A DNA stretch of 64,000 nucleotides from Allobosea sp. 67-29 (GCF_001898115.1 NZ_MKSQ01000022.1:62001-126000); one strand, 5' to 3'; shown: positions 34,675 to 45,542, numbered from the stretch's first letter. Translations and numbers: made by a program. The notes: generated from the sequence alone by a model not told the origin.

Positions 34675-36128
34675 TGCCGGTTCGGCAAGGCGGGACGAAA
34701 CCGGGAGCACTACGGATCGCGACAGCGTGGCTGGGCCGCGCCGGCGCCGCCGTGTCCCACGTTGCCGGTCAGGCCAATGCCGTCATCAAGCCGGTGCTGA
34801 AGCGTATCGGGCGTCCGCTCCAGATCGTCGCGCGCTACATGCCGAAAGGGCTCTATCCGCGCGCGCTCGTCATCGTCATCACACCGGTGGTGCTGCTGCA
34901 ATCGGTCATCGCCTATGTCTTCATGGAACGGCACTGGCAGCTCGTCACGCAGCGGCTCTCGGCCGCCGTATCGGCCGACATCGCCATGCTGATCGACGTC
35001 TACGAGAGCTACCCGCAGGATCCCGACATCACCACCCTCTCGCGCATTGCGGCGGAACGGCTGGGCATGGATGTCGATATCATCCCCGATTCCGACCTGC
35101 CTGCGCCGGGACCGCGCCCCTTCTTCTCGCTGCTCGACAATGCGCTCTCGACCGAGCTCAGCCAGCAGGTCGCCCGCCCCTTCTGGCTCGACACGGTCGG
35201 CCGCTCCAGCCTGATCGAGATCCGCATCAAGCTCGGCAAGAACGTGATGCGCATCCTGACGCGGCGCAACTCGGCCTATGCCTCGAACAGCCATATCTTC
35301 CTGCTCTGGATGATCGGCACCTCGCTGATTCTGCTGACCATCGCGGTGCTGTTCCTGCGCAACCAGATTCGCCCGATTCTGAAGCTCGCCGACGCTGCGG
35401 AAGCCTTCGGCAAGGGCCGGGATGCCGAGTTCCGGCCGCGCGGCGCCCGCGAAGTCCGCCGCGCGGGCAACGCCTTCATCGAGATGAAGCGCCGCGTCGA
35501 GCGCTCGATCGGCGAGCGCACGACGATGCTGAACGGCGTCAGCCACGACCTGCGCACCATCCTGACCCGCTTCCGCCTCTCCCTCGCGCTGATGGAGCGC
35601 ACCTCAGAGATCGAGGCGCTGGAGAAGGACGTCGACGAAATGAGCCGCATGCTGGAGGACTATCTTGCCTTCGCGCGCGGGGATGCCGGGGAGGTTCCGG
35701 TCGAGACCGATATTCGCGGTCAGCTCGAGGAGCTGAAGGCCGACGCCGAGCGTCAGGGTCACCAGACCGCGCTGGAGGTGGTGGGTGATCCGCTGGTCGT
35801 CGTGCGGCCGGACGCCTTCCGGCGCCTGCTGACGAATCTCGTCTCCAACGCCGCCCGCTACGGCGACCGCATCGCGATTCGCGCGACCCATGATGCGCGC
35901 TACCTGATCGTGACCGTCGATGACGATGGCCCAGGCATCCCGCCCGACCAGCGCGAGGAGGTCTTCCGTCCGTTCTTCCGCCTCGACGAGGCCCGCAACG
36001 TCGACGGCGGCGGTACGGGGCTCGGCCTCGCTATCGCCCGCGATATCGCCCGCGCCCATGGCGGCGACATCATGCTGAGCGAAGCGCCTCTCGGCGGCTT
36101 GAGGGCGACGGTGCGGCTGCCGGTCTAG
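34671..36128 (+). CDS. EnvZ-like sensor histidine kinase
   Basis: 485 residues. A long N-terminal cytoplasmic stretch precedes membrane helix 1 (ALVIVITPVVLLQSVIAYVF, about 64-83). A periplasmic domain of about 120 residues, helix 2 (IFLLWMIGTSLILLTIAVLFL), HAMP, and a dimerisation box with H292 (GVSHDLRTILTRFRL) follow. The ATPase domain has LLTNLVSNAARY (N), DDDGPGIP (G1) and GGGTGLGLAIARDI (G2). It pairs with the preceding OmpR-type regulator through a 4-base overlap. The H-box reads HDLRTI where EnvZ-type kinases usually have HDLRTP. Confidence 0.94.
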   Translation: MMPVRQGGTKPGALRIATAWLGRAGAAVSHVAGQANAVIKPVLKRIGRPLQIVARYMPKGLYPRALVIVITPVVLLQSVIAYVFMERHWQLVTQRLSAAVSADIAMLIDVYESYPQDPDITTLSRIAAERLGMDVDIIPDSDLPAPGPRPFFSLLDNALSTELSQQVARPFWLDTVGRSSLIEIRIKLGKNVMRILTRRNSAYASNSHIFLLWMIGTSLILLTIAVLFLRNQIRPILKLADAAEAFGKGRDAEFRPRGAREVRRAGNAFIEMKRRVERSIGERTTMLNGVSHDLRTILTRFRLSLALMERTSEIEALEKDVDEMSRMLEDYLAFARGDAGEVPVETDIRGQLEELKADAERQGHQTALEVVGDPLVVVRPDAFRRLLTNLVSNAARYGDRIAIRATHDARYLIVTVDDDGPGIPPDQREEVFRPFFRLDEARNVDGGGTGLGLAIARDIARAHGGDIMLSEAPLGGLRATVRLPV

Positions 36129-36197
36129 GGGCTGGAACCGCTCGACAGCCGTCCTGATGCGATCTTAGATGCGTCCAATCGCGGCAGGGGCCACGCC

Positions 36198-36896
36198 ATG
36201 CGGATGTTTTGGAAGACCACAGCGCTTCTGGCCGGCCTTTTCCTGGTTTCGGTGACCGGGGCGGGCGCCGAGGAGGTCGTCGATCTCGGGGGTGGCCTGT
36301 TCGGCGGTGGAAGGGCGCTGCTCGACAGGCCCGCCGGGAAGGCCCGGGCCGCGCTTGTCCTGCTCACCGGCGGCGACGGCTATATCGGCATCGGCGCCGA
36401 TGGCAGCGTCCAGCGCGGCGGCAACTGGATCGTCCGCACGCGCGGCGCCTACGCCCGCAGCGGCATCGCCAGCATCACGCTCGATGCCAATGCCGATCCG
36501 GCCAGGGCGGTCGCGTACATGCGCGCCATCGCGCCGCGTGTGATCGTGGTGGCGATGAGCCGCGGCGCACTCAAGGTCGCGGGAACACTGTCGGAAAGGC
36601 CGGACGGCGTCGTCTTCGCCTCCTCGATGCTGAACGATGCCCGCAGCATGATTGGCGATCCCGCACGGCTGCCGCCAACGCTGATCATTCACCACCGGCA
36701 GGACAGCTGCCGCCTCACCCTACCGGAATCGGCCGAGGAATTCCGGCAATGGGCCGGCGGCCGGGCCCGCCTCGTCTGGATCGAGGGCGGCTCGTCCACC
36801 GGAAATCCCTGCCAGGCCCGCGCGCATCACGGCTTCATCGGACGCGAGGGACAGGTCGTAGCCGCGATCACGGGTTTCGCCGGCTCGCTGCGCTGA
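36198..36896 (+). CDS. Secreted alpha/beta-hydrolase-like protein
   Basis: 232 residues with a signal peptide (MRMFWKTTALLAGLFLVSVTGAGA). The mature part has ALVLLTGGDGYIGIG, VVAMSRGALKVAG (a nucleophile-elbow-like motif with serine), LIIHHRQDSCRL and a late histidine in RAHHGFIG, the order of an alpha/beta hydrolase. The usual GxSxG is present as AMSRG, with Ala at the first position, which is atypical. The substrate is unknown. It stands alone downstream of the two-component genes in the same direction. Confidence 0.7.
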   Translation: MRMFWKTTALLAGLFLVSVTGAGAEEVVDLGGGLFGGGRALLDRPAGKARAALVLLTGGDGYIGIGADGSVQRGGNWIVRTRGAYARSGIASITLDANADPARAVAYMRAIAPRVIVVAMSRGALKVAGTLSERPDGVVFASSMLNDARSMIGDPARLPPTLIIHHRQDSCRLTLPESAEEFRQWAGGRARLVWIEGGSSTGNPCQARAHHGFIGREGQVVAAITGFAGSLR

Positions 36897-36925
36897 CGCT
36901 GCGGGACGAGCTCAGCGGCACAGCC

Positions 36926-37285
36926 TCAGAACAGCCGCCCACCCTCCGGCACGGTGTGGCCCGGTCCGATCAGCACGACCTCTCCGTCTGCATCCGGAAC
37001 GCCCAGCGTCAGCACCTCGGACATGAACTTGCCGATCTGCCGCGGCGGGAAATTGACCACCGCCAGGACCTGCCGGCCGGCCAGCTCTTCCGGCCGGTAA
37101 TGTTTCGTGATCTGGGCCGATGATTTCTTCCGTCCGATCGCGCCGCCGAAATCGATCACGAGCTTGATCGCCGGTTTGCGGGCTTCCGGATAAGGCTCGG
37201 CCTCGACGATCGTGCCGACGCGGATGTCGACCTTGAGGAAATCGTCGAAGCCGATCGGCGCGGCTGATTCCTGAGACGGGCTCAA
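36926..37285 (-). CDS. csaA: CsaA-like tRNA-binding-domain protein
   Basis: 119 residues. [32 protein letters not shown] opens the OB fold of the tRNA-binding domain; [35 protein letters not shown] and a [11 protein letters not shown] tail complete the CsaA form. CsaA was described as a secretion-related chaperone and binds tRNA in vitro; its true role is unclear. TTG 37285 is chosen because GGGAGG lies five bases upstream and it overlaps the stop of the upstream chemoreceptor gene as TTGA; GTG 37297 is the alternative. Confidence 0.88.
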   Translation of the reverse strand: MSPSQESAAPIGFDDFLKVDIRVGTIVEAEPYPEARKPAIKLVIDFGGAIGRKKSSAQITKHYRPEELAGRQVLAVVNFPPRQIGKFMSEVLTLGVPDADGEVVLIGPGHTVPEGGRLF

Positions 37286-39279
37286 AATTCCTCCCACCCC
37301 TGTTCGCGGGTTCCGAGATCACGCTTGCGGACGCCGGCCGTGGCGGCGCCGTTCACCTTGACGCTGCGCGTTGGAGCGGAACGCGTCGCAGGGGGCGCTG
37401 CGGGGCTCGGTGCGATGGCCGCCTGCATCGTCCGCGCAATCGCCTGCAGCCGCGCGGCATCGCCGCCGATCCGGAACCGGGCGACGAGGGACGAAAGCCG
37501 GTCGGCCTCCTGCGAGAGCGAATGCGCCGCGGCGGTCGACTGCTCGGCCATCGCCGCGTTCTGCTGCGTCGCCTGATCCATCTCGCCGACGGCGGCGTTG
37601 ACCTCCTGGAGGCCGGATGCCTGCTCCTGCGCCGCGCCGGCGATCTCGGCGACGAGACCGGTCGCGCGGGCGATCTCCGAAGCCATCCGCTGCAGCGCGC
37701 CGCCGGTCTGTCCGACCAGCGCGACACCCTTCTCCACCTCGACGGTCGAGGCGTCGATCAGAGCCTTGATCTCCTTGGCGGCAGAAGCGGAGCGCTGCGC
37801 CAGCGCGCGGACCTCGGAGGCGACGACCGCGAAGCCCTTTCCGGCATCGCCGGCCCGGGCTGCCTCGACGCTCGCATTGAGCGCCAGGAGATTGGTCTGG
37901 AAGGCGATCTCGTCGATCACGCCGACGATCTGCGAGATCTCCTGCGCCGATTTCTCGATGCCGCCCATCGCCGTCACCGCCTCGCGCACGATGCTGGTGG
38001 ACTGCTCGGCCTCGCCCTTGACCTGCTCGGTCGCCTGATTGGCGAGGCGCGCGCTCTCGGCGGTCTGGCGCACCGTCGCGGTGAGTTGGTCGAGCGCCGT
38101 CGCCGTCTCCTCGACCGAGGAGGCCTGCTGCTCGGTGCGGCTGGCGAGATCGTCGGCCGCCTGGCTGATCTCGACGGAGCCCGCCTTCATGCTCTCCGTA
38201 TTGGTCGCGATCTGGCGCATCGCGTCCTGCAGCTTTGCGATGGCGTCGTTGAAGTCATCCTTCAGCTTGACGTATTCGCTCGAGAACGCCGCCTCGATCC
38301 GATAGGTCAGATCGCCGCCCGCGAGATTCTCGAGCCCGGCCCCGAGGGCCTGGACCACGTCGGCCTGCGCACGGGCGTGTTCGGTACGCTCCGCCTCGCT
38401 CCTGCGCCTTTCACTGTCGGCGGCGCTGCGATGCCCGGCCGCCTCCTGCTCGACGCGCAGCTTGTCGGCCTCCATTGCTTCCTTGGCCAAGGCGGCGTCG
38501 CGGAAGATGACGAGCGCCCGCGCCATCGAGCCGATCTCGTCCGGCCGCTGCTGATGTTCGATCTCGGCCTGGAGGTTGCCCGTCGCCAGTTCGTTCATGG
38601 ACGAGGAGAGCGAGCTCAGCATCCGCGAGGCACGACGGCTGAGGAGGATGACCAAGCCGAGCATGACGAGGCCAAGCGGCACCAGGACCTTGGCGACGCC
38701 GCCGACCATGCCCATGAAGGCGGCATCGACGTCGTGGACGTGCAGGCCGGAGCCGACCACCCACTGCCATTGCGGAATGCCGATGATGTAGGAGATCTTC
38801 AGCGATGGCTCCTTGTCGCCCGGCTTGAGCCAGCCGTAATCGACGAAGCCCTCGGTCTTGGCCTTCGCCAGCGCGATCATCTCCTGGACGAAGAACTTGC
38901 CGTCCGCGTCCTTGAGCGGCTTCATGTCCGTCGACTGGATCTTCTTGTTCGCGTGCAGGACGCTGATGCCGTCGTAATTGATCAGGAAGTAGTAGTTGCC
39001 GCCATCGAAGCGCGCGCTGCCGAGAGCGTCCATCGCCAGCTTCTTGGCGTCCTCTTCCTTCAGTTCACCCTTCTGGACACGCGCCAGATAGCCCTTGATC
39101 GTCGTCGCGGCGGCTTCGACGGTGTTCTTCATCTCGGCGCGCTTCAGCGCGATCATCTCGTGGCGCGCGGCGTTCAGGGTGTAGCCCACTCCGCCGGCGG
39201 CGATGACCACGGCAAGTGTCGCGATCAGCGCGAAGGACCGGCCGATCGTGAGCGATGCAATCTTCGTGGAGAACGACAT
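37282..39279 (-). CDS. Methyl-accepting chemotaxis protein with Cache sensor and CheR-docking tail
   Basis: 665 residues. It has membrane helix 1 (about 14-34) and a periplasmic single-Cache domain (about 40-185, with [20 protein letters not shown] and [22 protein letters not shown] and a [12 protein letters not shown] end). Helix 2 (about 190-212), HAMP, a linker and the signalling domain ([43 protein letters not shown]) follow. It ends [13 protein letters not shown] fits the xWxxF pentapeptide that tethers CheR and CheB. Cache_2 domains often sense organic acids; the ligand is unknown. It is coupled to the CsaA-like gene. Confidence 0.94.
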   Translation of the reverse strand: MSFSTKIASLTIGRSFALIATLAVVIAAGGVGYTLNAARHEMIALKRAEMKNTVEAAATTIKGYLARVQKGELKEEDAKKLAMDALGSARFDGGNYYFLINYDGISVLHANKKIQSTDMKPLKDADGKFFVQEMIALAKAKTEGFVDYGWLKPGDKEPSLKISYIIGIPQWQWVVGSGLHVHDVDAAFMGMVGGVAKVLVPLGLVMLGLVILLSRRASRMLSSLSSSMNELATGNLQAEIEHQQRPDEIGSMARALVIFRDAALAKEAMEADKLRVEQEAAGHRSAADSERRRSEAERTEHARAQADVVQALGAGLENLAGGDLTYRIEAAFSSEYVKLKDDFNDAIAKLQDAMRQIATNTESMKAGSVEISQAADDLASRTEQQASSVEETATALDQLTATVRQTAESARLANQATEQVKGEAEQSTSIVREAVTAMGGIEKSAQEISQIVGVIDEIAFQTNLLALNASVEAARAGDAGKGFAVVASEVRALAQRSASAAKEIKALIDASTVEVEKGVALVGQTGGALQRMASEIARATGLVAEIAGAAQEQASGLQEVNAAVGEMDQATQQNAAMAEQSTAAAHSLSQEADRLSSLVARFRIGGDAARLQAIARTMQAAIAPSPAAPPATRSAPTRSVKVNGAATAGVRKRDLGTREQGWEEF

Positions 39280-39410
39280 CCGCGTATCCTGCGCGTAGGG
39301 AGAATGTCGTCCTGTCCCATGGAATTAACTAAAAGGCGCTTAAGATCGCCATGTTTTTGCCGCAGTCGAAGCGGGAGCCGGCTGCGCTTCGTGCCGCTGC
39401 GCCCGGGCGG

Positions 39411-40166
39411 TCAGATCGCCGGAGCGTAGTCGTCATTGTCCTCGCCGCGCTCGGAAGCGCGTTCGCGCCGCCGCGCCGTGAGCGGACGGCCCGAGCAGAT
39501 CGCGCGTGCCAGCCCGCGGAACGGCGCCGTCAACCGGTGCACGTCCTCGACCCGCGCCATGATGCGCCCGGCCGTCTTCAGCTCACGGTCGAGCCGTGCC
39601 ATGGTCTTGGAGAGTTCGGGCTCGTCGTCGTCGAGCCACACGTCCGAGACCCGCGCCATCAGCAACACGGCGCCCTGGACCCGCAGGCTGCCGAGCGAAT
39701 CCTCGGTCGGAATGCCGACGGAGGCGAGCAGGTAGCGCCAGGAGTTGACGGCCCCGCGATTCAGCGCCGCCAGCGCGAGCGGGTCGCGGCGAATGACGGG
39801 GACGATCCTGCGCAGCCCCGCCTTGTAAGGCGCCAGCGCGTCGAGCCGGCGCATCACCAGGTCGAACAGGCGCTCGCGCACAGGCTCGCCCGCCAGATCG
39901 TCCGATACCCCGGCCAGCACGGCATCGTCGGCGATCCGAGTGACGCCGCCGAGCATCGCGAGCTTGGACGGGAAGAAGCCGCGCAGCTGCGCGAGCGTCA
40001 GCCCGGCCTCTGCCGCAATGTCCGGAAGTTCGATCTCGTCCCACGGCCGATCGGCAGCAAGCCTCATCAGGGCGTCGACGGCGCGCTTGCGCGGATCCAC
40101 CGGCTTGGCGGCTTCCGGCGTGCTCGCCGCTGGTTCGGCCTTGCTGGAAACGGGCTTGCGGGCCAT
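39411..40166 (-). CDS. TetR-like (COQ9-like) helix-turn-helix protein
   Basis: 251 residues. A low-complexity N-terminus (about 1-25) is followed by a TetR DNA-binding domain (RKRAVDALMRLAADRPWDEIELPDIAAEAGLTLAQLRGFFPSK in order, with the turn at AAEAGLTLAQL). An all-helical ligand domain then follows, as in COQ9-type alphaproteobacterial proteins (LRRIVPVIRRDPLALAALNRGAVNSWRYLL). It could be a true repressor or a COQ9-like ubiquinone-synthesis lipid protein; the TetR-like part retains a plausible recognition helix. The C-terminal tail is Arg/Glu rich. Confidence 0.78.
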   Translation of the reverse strand: MARKPVSSKAEPAASTPEAAKPVDPRKRAVDALMRLAADRPWDEIELPDIAAEAGLTLAQLRGFFPSKLAMLGGVTRIADDAVLAGVSDDLAGEPVRERLFDLVMRRLDALAPYKAGLRRIVPVIRRDPLALAALNRGAVNSWRYLLASVGIPTEDSLGSLRVQGAVLLMARVSDVWLDDDEPELSKTMARLDRELKTAGRIMARVEDVHRLTAPFRGLARAICSGRPLTARRRERASERGEDNDDYAPAI

Positions 40167-40231
40167 GGCTCTGCTCCTTCGCTTCGAGACTACTAGAAGC
40201 TAGGCCGCTATCGTGGCGGGCGAAAGGCGAT

Positions 40232-41053
40232 TCAGCCGGAAAGCTCGGCGGCGCGACGTTTGGCAGCGGCGACGGCCTTGCGCATCAGCGGCTTCATTCC
40301 GTCCTCCGCCATCAGCACCTCCAGCGCCGCCGCGGTCGTCCCTCCCGGCGAGGTCACGTTCTGGCGCAGCGTGCCGGGAGGCAACGGCGACTGGAACAGC
40401 AGTTCTCCCGCGCCCTCCACCGTCGCCCGGGCCAGGCGCTCGGCGACATCCGCCGGCAGCCCGGCCTCGACGCCAGCCGCGGCAAGGCATTCGACGAGAT
40501 GAAAGACATAGGCCGGTCCCGAACCCGAGACCGCCGTCACCGCATCGATCAGCCCCTCGTCGGCGAGCCATTCGACCTTGCCGATGCTGGCGAGCAGCGC
40601 ATCCGCGGTCGCCCGTTGCGCGGCGCTCACGCCCTTGCCGGGTGCGGCGGCCGTGGCCCCGCGCTGCACCGAGGCCGGCAGATTCGGCATGGCCCGGATG
40701 ATCGCCGTGGCGTTCGGCAGGCGCGCGGCAAGATCGTCCAGCGTCTTGCCGGCGAGAATGGAGATCAGCAGGGTCTTTGGATGGATGAAGGCCTGCACGG
40801 CCGGAGCGGCCGTGTCGAGCATCTGCGGCTTGGTCGCCAGCACGAGCACTTCGGCGGGGACGATCTCCTTCGCCGAGGGGTTGAGCCTCATGCCCTTCTC
40901 GCCGGCGAGCTCGACCATCTCGTCCGACGGCTTGGGGTCGATCAGACTGATGCCGGCAGGGTCGATCCCGATGCGCAGCCAGCCTTCCAGCATGGCTCCG
41001 CCCATCTTGCCCGCGCCGATGAGGACGAGCGATTGCGGCAGGGAAGCGGTCAT
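40232..41053 (-). CDS. proC: Pyrroline-5-carboxylate reductase
   Basis: 273 residues. The dinucleotide fold starts LVLIGAGKMGGAMLEGWL; VLATKPQM and ILAGKTLDDLAARLP follow. The catalytic/substrate region at the C-terminus reads DAVTAVSGSGPAYVFHLVECLAAAGVEAGLP and NVTSPGGTTAAALEVL. It performs the last step of proline synthesis. The order TetR/COQ9-like, proC, YbjN, ubiK on one strand suggests a shared region, though the spaces leave room for separate promoters. Confidence 0.96.
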   Translation of the reverse strand: MTASLPQSLVLIGAGKMGGAMLEGWLRIGIDPAGISLIDPKPSDEMVELAGEKGMRLNPSAKEIVPAEVLVLATKPQMLDTAAPAVQAFIHPKTLLISILAGKTLDDLAARLPNATAIIRAMPNLPASVQRGATAAAPGKGVSAAQRATADALLASIGKVEWLADEGLIDAVTAVSGSGPAYVFHLVECLAAAGVEAGLPADVAERLARATVEGAGELLFQSPLPPGTLRQNVTSPGGTTAAALEVLMAEDGMKPLMRKAVAAAKRRAAELSG

Positions 41054-41172
41054 GACGGGTCCTCGGCGGCTGGCAGGGCCCGAGGCGACGCCCCCTCGGG
41101 CTTCTTGTCTTGGCGCAAGCCTTCCCCGTCCCGCCTCCGGCGGTCAAGCCCGCGGCTGATGCCGCGGCCGCC

Positions 41173-41679
41173 TCAGGCTTCGCCGGCTGTCTCCAGCATG
41201 GCGCCCTCGAGCCCTTCGCGGGCCGTCTTGCCCGCCCAGACGACGAACTGGAACGCCTGATAATAGCGCTCGCAGGCCTCGATCGCGCTCTTGATCAGGG
41301 CGGCCGCCTGCTCGTCGGTCGGCTCCGCGCCGCCGGACAGCAGCAGCGCATGGCGGTACATCACCACGCTCTCGCTGCTCCAGAGATCGAAATGGCCGAG
41401 CCAGAGCTGCTCGTTGACCAGACTGACGAGCTGAAGCACCTCGCCACGGCGGCGCTCGGGCACCTTGAGGTCGAAGGCACAGGCGATATGCAGCGCCTCC
41501 ACCTCCGCCAGCCAGGTGATCGCGACGTGATATTCGGACCAGCCGCCGGTCACCGCGACCGAAAGCTCGTCGTCGCTGTCGCGGTCGAAAGTCCAGTTGT
41601 TGAGGGAGGCGAGTCGCTCGAACAGGTCGAGAGGGTTGGAAGGCCGATCGAAATCGGCATCCATATCGAGATCCATCAT
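41173..41679 (-). CDS. YbjN-domain protein
   Basis: 168 residues. The alternating strands and helices, with WTFDRDSDDELSVAVTGGWSEYHVAITWLAE and LWLGHFDLWSSESVVMYRHALLL, match the YbjN/DUF1790 form found in alphaproteobacteria, related in fold to type III secretion chaperones. The function is unknown; in E. coli YbjN affects motility and stress traits. It lies upstream of proC on the same strand, 119 bases away. Confidence 0.82.
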   Translation of the reverse strand: MMDLDMDADFDRPSNPLDLFERLASLNNWTFDRDSDDELSVAVTGGWSEYHVAITWLAEVEALHIACAFDLKVPERRRGEVLQLVSLVNEQLWLGHFDLWSSESVVMYRHALLLSGGAEPTDEQAAALIKSAIEACERYYQAFQFVVWAGKTAREGLEGAMLETAGEA

Positions 41680-41984
41680 GCCCTAGGGTCCACCTTCCGG
41701 GTGCTGGCGCATCCGGCGCGTTCGAGAAGAGGAACACGGCGACTGGAAAGCCGAAGGAACGCAACTCACCTCCGGAGCGCTTCCGGAGAAGGGCTCCCGT
41801 CCACCTCGGCAGAGCGAATCTGCCCGGCGAATCAATTCTTTCCACCGACGATAGCGCAGGCGCTGTGACGCCCCCAACACGGTGGCGAAGCTCCGCGGAT
41901 TCGGGCGCCGGGCTCAATCCCTCGCCGGCACTGTCCACAGCACTTGGCTGTGGACACGGGTGAAGCCGGGACGGGTGGCGCCGG
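41680..41984. other. 305-base intergenic stretch with a perfect dyad
   Basis: Between the YbjN and ubiK genes. The only structure I see is TGTCCACAG (41932-41940), seven bases, CTGTGGACA (41948-41956), about 30 bases beyond the ubiK stop. It could be a terminator without a T-run or a protein site. The rest, including a purine-rich run near 41740-41780, contains no supported gene. Confidence 0.5.
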
Positions 41985-42239
41985 TCAGGCCTTGTCGAGC
42001 TTGGCTTCCAGGGCGGCGAGACGCGCCGCAAGCTTGTCGTTCTCCTCGCGAGCGAGCAGCGCCATCTCCCGAACCGCCTCGAACTCCTCGCGCGGCACGA
42101 CGTCGAGCTCGCGCAACAGCTTCTCGATCTGCGTCCTGACGACGGTCTCGACCTCGCGGCGCACGCCCTGCGCCGCTCCGGCCGCATCGGTGGCGAGGCG
42201 GGCGATGTCGTCGAGGAAGCGGTTGCTGGTGCCGGCCAT
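41985..42239 (-). CDS. ubiK: Ubiquinone biosynthesis accessory factor UbiK
   Basis: 84 residues of the former DUF526/YqiC family. MAGTSNRFLDDIARLATDAAGAAQGVRREVETVVRT is followed by REEFEAVREMALLAREENDKLAARLAALEAKL, a C-terminal coiled coil that trimerises. UbiK assists the soluble Ubi complex and binds lipid. Short length and this motif order are diagnostic. It is divergent from the lipoprotein gene. Confidence 0.92.
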   Translation of the reverse strand: MAGTSNRFLDDIARLATDAAGAAQGVRREVETVVRTQIEKLLRELDVVPREEFEAVREMALLAREENDKLAARLAALEAKLDKA

Positions 42240-42438
42240 GGATTATCTCCCGCGCGAACCCGAAAGATCCGCTTCTGCGGCCTATATGGGAGAAGCCCGT
42301 CCGCATCGCAATCGAAACGCAGCGCACGGGACGGGCGCGACCGCGGACTTCCGTGATCTGGACCTCGCCCGGCGATCCGCCTAGAAAGAGCGCACAGGGA
42401 AGTTCGCACGATCCACAGCCCAAAGGGCGGGAGGCGTC

Positions 42439-43017
42439 ATGTTTCATCGTTTGAGCGGCCTCGCTCTGGGGCCGGTATTGGCGCTCGCCGTTGCCGGCTG
42501 TCAGGAAACCACCCAGACCGCTGCCCGCCCGCGCGTCGACGCGCCGGGCGTCCCGGTCTCGGTCCAGAGCATTTCCGGCGCCCCCGACGACGTGACGACG
42601 AGCTTCGCCGGATTGCTCGGCGAGGCTGCAGCCGAGCGCAAGATGGAAATCGTCCCCGGCGACAAGCCGGCCCGCTTCCGCGTCAAGGGTTATCTCACGG
42701 CCCAACCGACCGAAGATGGACAGACCGCGCTCGCCTTCGTCTGGGACGTCTACGATTCGACCAAGCAGCGGGCCCAGCGCGTTCAGGGCGAGAGCATCGG
42801 CAAGCGCAGTGCCGGCTCCGATCCCTGGGCCGGCATCGACCGCACCGTCGTCGCCAAGGCCGCCTCGGATTCGATGGATGCCATCGCCGGCTTTCTCGTC
42901 ACGGCCCCCGCCGCGGAAGCGACGCTCGGCTCGCCCGACAAGAACGGCAGCAAGGCGGATGGCGGGAAAGCGGCCGCGACCCGGACCGCATCGGCCGGCA
43001 ACCGCAAGCGGCTCTGA
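42439..43017 (+). CDS. Lipoprotein of unknown function
   Basis: 192 residues. The N-terminus MFHRLSGLALGPVLALAVAGCQ ends in a lipobox (VAGC), so the mature protein is lipid-anchored, most likely by the lgt/lsp/lnt route. The mature part has ARFRVKGYLTAQP and LAFVWDVYDSTKQRAQRV, a strand-rich domain, then a low-complexity Lys/Ala/Gly/Ser tail. I recognise it only as a conserved alphaproteobacterial lipoprotein; the function is unknown. It precedes prs by 185 bases in the same direction. Confidence 0.78.
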   Translation: MFHRLSGLALGPVLALAVAGCQETTQTAARPRVDAPGVPVSVQSISGAPDDVTTSFAGLLGEAAAERKMEIVPGDKPARFRVKGYLTAQPTEDGQTALAFVWDVYDSTKQRAQRVQGESIGKRSAGSDPWAGIDRTVVAKAASDSMDAIAGFLVTAPAAEATLGSPDKNGSKADGGKAAATRTASAGNRKRL

Positions 43018-43202
43018 CGCAGGTCTGCCCGCCTGCAGGATAGGCGGATAGGCGCGGCCTGGGCCACGGCCGGTGTCATCTGTTTTGCATACGGATATTG
43101 CAGTGCAGCGGTCGACTCCGTGCGGCGGCACTGTTAAGAGCGCTTCCAATTGAGCCGGCATGGCCGGCTCGCGCCCCGCCTCCTGCAACGGTACGCCACG
43201 GC

Positions 43203-44146
<944 letters not shown>

Positions 44147-44147
<1 letters not shown>

Positions 44148-44884
44148 TGGCGAGCGCGGGGACATCGCGCGCCCTGGTCCTGTTCTCCGGTGGCCAGGAT
44201 TCGACCACCGCGCTGGCCTGGGCGCTCGACCGTTTCGACGCCGTCGAGACGGTCGGCTTCGACTACGGTCAGCGTCATCGCGTCGAGATGCAGTGCCGGC
44301 TGACGATCCGCGGGAAGCTGCCCGCCCTGTCCTCGACCTATGCTGGCCGGCTGGGGCCGGACCATGTCGTCGACCTCGCCGCGCTGGGCGCACTCTCCGA
44401 GACGGCGCTGACCCGCGAGACCGAGATCGTCTTCGCCGAGACCGGCCTGCCGACCACCTTCGTGCCAGGCCGCAACCTGATCTTCCTCACCTTCGCGGCC
44501 GCCCTCGCCTACCGGCGCAACCTGAAGCACATCGTGCTCGGCGTCTGCGAGACCGATTATTCCGGCTATCCCGACTGCCGCGACGACACGATCAAGGCGA
44601 TGCAGGTCGCACTTGGCCTCGGCCTCGACCGCAGGCTCGCGCTGCATACTCCCCTGATGTGGCGCGACAAGGCCGAGACCTTCGCGCTCGCGCGGCAGAT
44701 CGGCGGCCAGGCGCTGCTCGATCTCGTTCTCGAGGAAACGCATAGCTGCTACCTCGGCAACCGGTCGACGCGGCATGGCTGGGGCTACGGCTGCGGCCAT
44801 TGCCCGGCCTGCGATTTGCGTGCGAAAGGCTATGCGGCCTATCTGGCCGCTCCCGGCAACAGCGGACCGTCCTATGACTCGTGA
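44147..44884 (+). CDS. queC: 7-cyano-7-deazaguanine synthase
   Basis: 245 residues. The PP-loop [16 protein letters not shown] is at the N-terminus; [19 protein letters not shown] and [10 protein letters not shown] are conserved. The C-terminal zinc site is CYLGN and [14 protein letters not shown]. It converts carboxydeazaguanine to preQ0 in queuosine synthesis. It overlaps prs by one base and the following transporter gene by 11 bases. Confidence 0.96.
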
Positions 44885-45437
44885 TCGTCAGCGGCTGACT
44901 GAAGGCGCCATCGCGCTCGTCCTATTCGGCCTCACCATCCCCGCCGCGAACTGGATGCTGGGCCATGTCGGCACGGTCTGCGTGCCGAAGGGGCCCTGCC
45001 TGGTGCCGGTCTGGCCGGGCATCGACGCGCCGAGCGGCGTGCTGATGATCGGCCTGGCGCTCGTGCTGCGCGACATCGTCCAGCGCCGGCTCGGTGCGCT
45101 CTTCGGCCTCGGTGCCATCGCGATCGGCACGCTGATTTCCGCCTTACTGGCTCCGCCGGCCATCGTCCTGGCCTCGGTCTCCGCCTTCCTGCTCTCGGAG
45201 CTGGCGGATTTCGCCATCTACACGCCGCTGCAGCGCCGCCGCTTCGTGACCGCCGTGGTGGCCTCCGGCATCGCCGGGCTCGTCGTGGATTCGATCGTCT
45301 TCCTCTATCTCGCCTTCGGCAGCCTCGACTTCCTGGCCGGCCAGATTATCGGCAAGGCCTGGATGATCCTGCTCGCGCTGCCGCTGATGCATCTGCTGCG
45401 CCGTCGCGATGAACGCCTCGGCCTCGCCGCCGCCTGA
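44874..45437 (+). CDS. VUT-family queuosine-precursor transporter-like membrane protein
   Basis: 187 residues with about five or six membrane segments. [40 protein letters not shown] and [23 protein letters not shown] are typical of the Vut_1/YhhQ family, whose E. coli member imports preQ0/preQ1. The adjacent, overlapping queC strongly supports a deazaguanine import role. ATG 44874 is chosen because the longer frame lies inside queC. Confidence 0.86.
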   Translation: MTRDRQRLTEGAIALVLFGLTIPAANWMLGHVGTVCVPKGPCLVPVWPGIDAPSGVLMIGLALVLRDIVQRRLGALFGLGAIAIGTLISALLAPPAIVLASVSAFLLSELADFAIYTPLQRRRFVTAVVASGIAGLVVDSIVFLYLAFGSLDFLAGQIIGKAWMILLALPLMHLLRRRDERLGLAAA

Positions 45438-45542
45438 GCCCTTCGGCGCAACCGCTTAAATTGCCGGGCAGCTGGGCAAACGGATCTTAACCCGCGCCCG
45501 GTACCGTCGCGGCCCTCTTCGACAAGAACTGTCGGGAACCGC

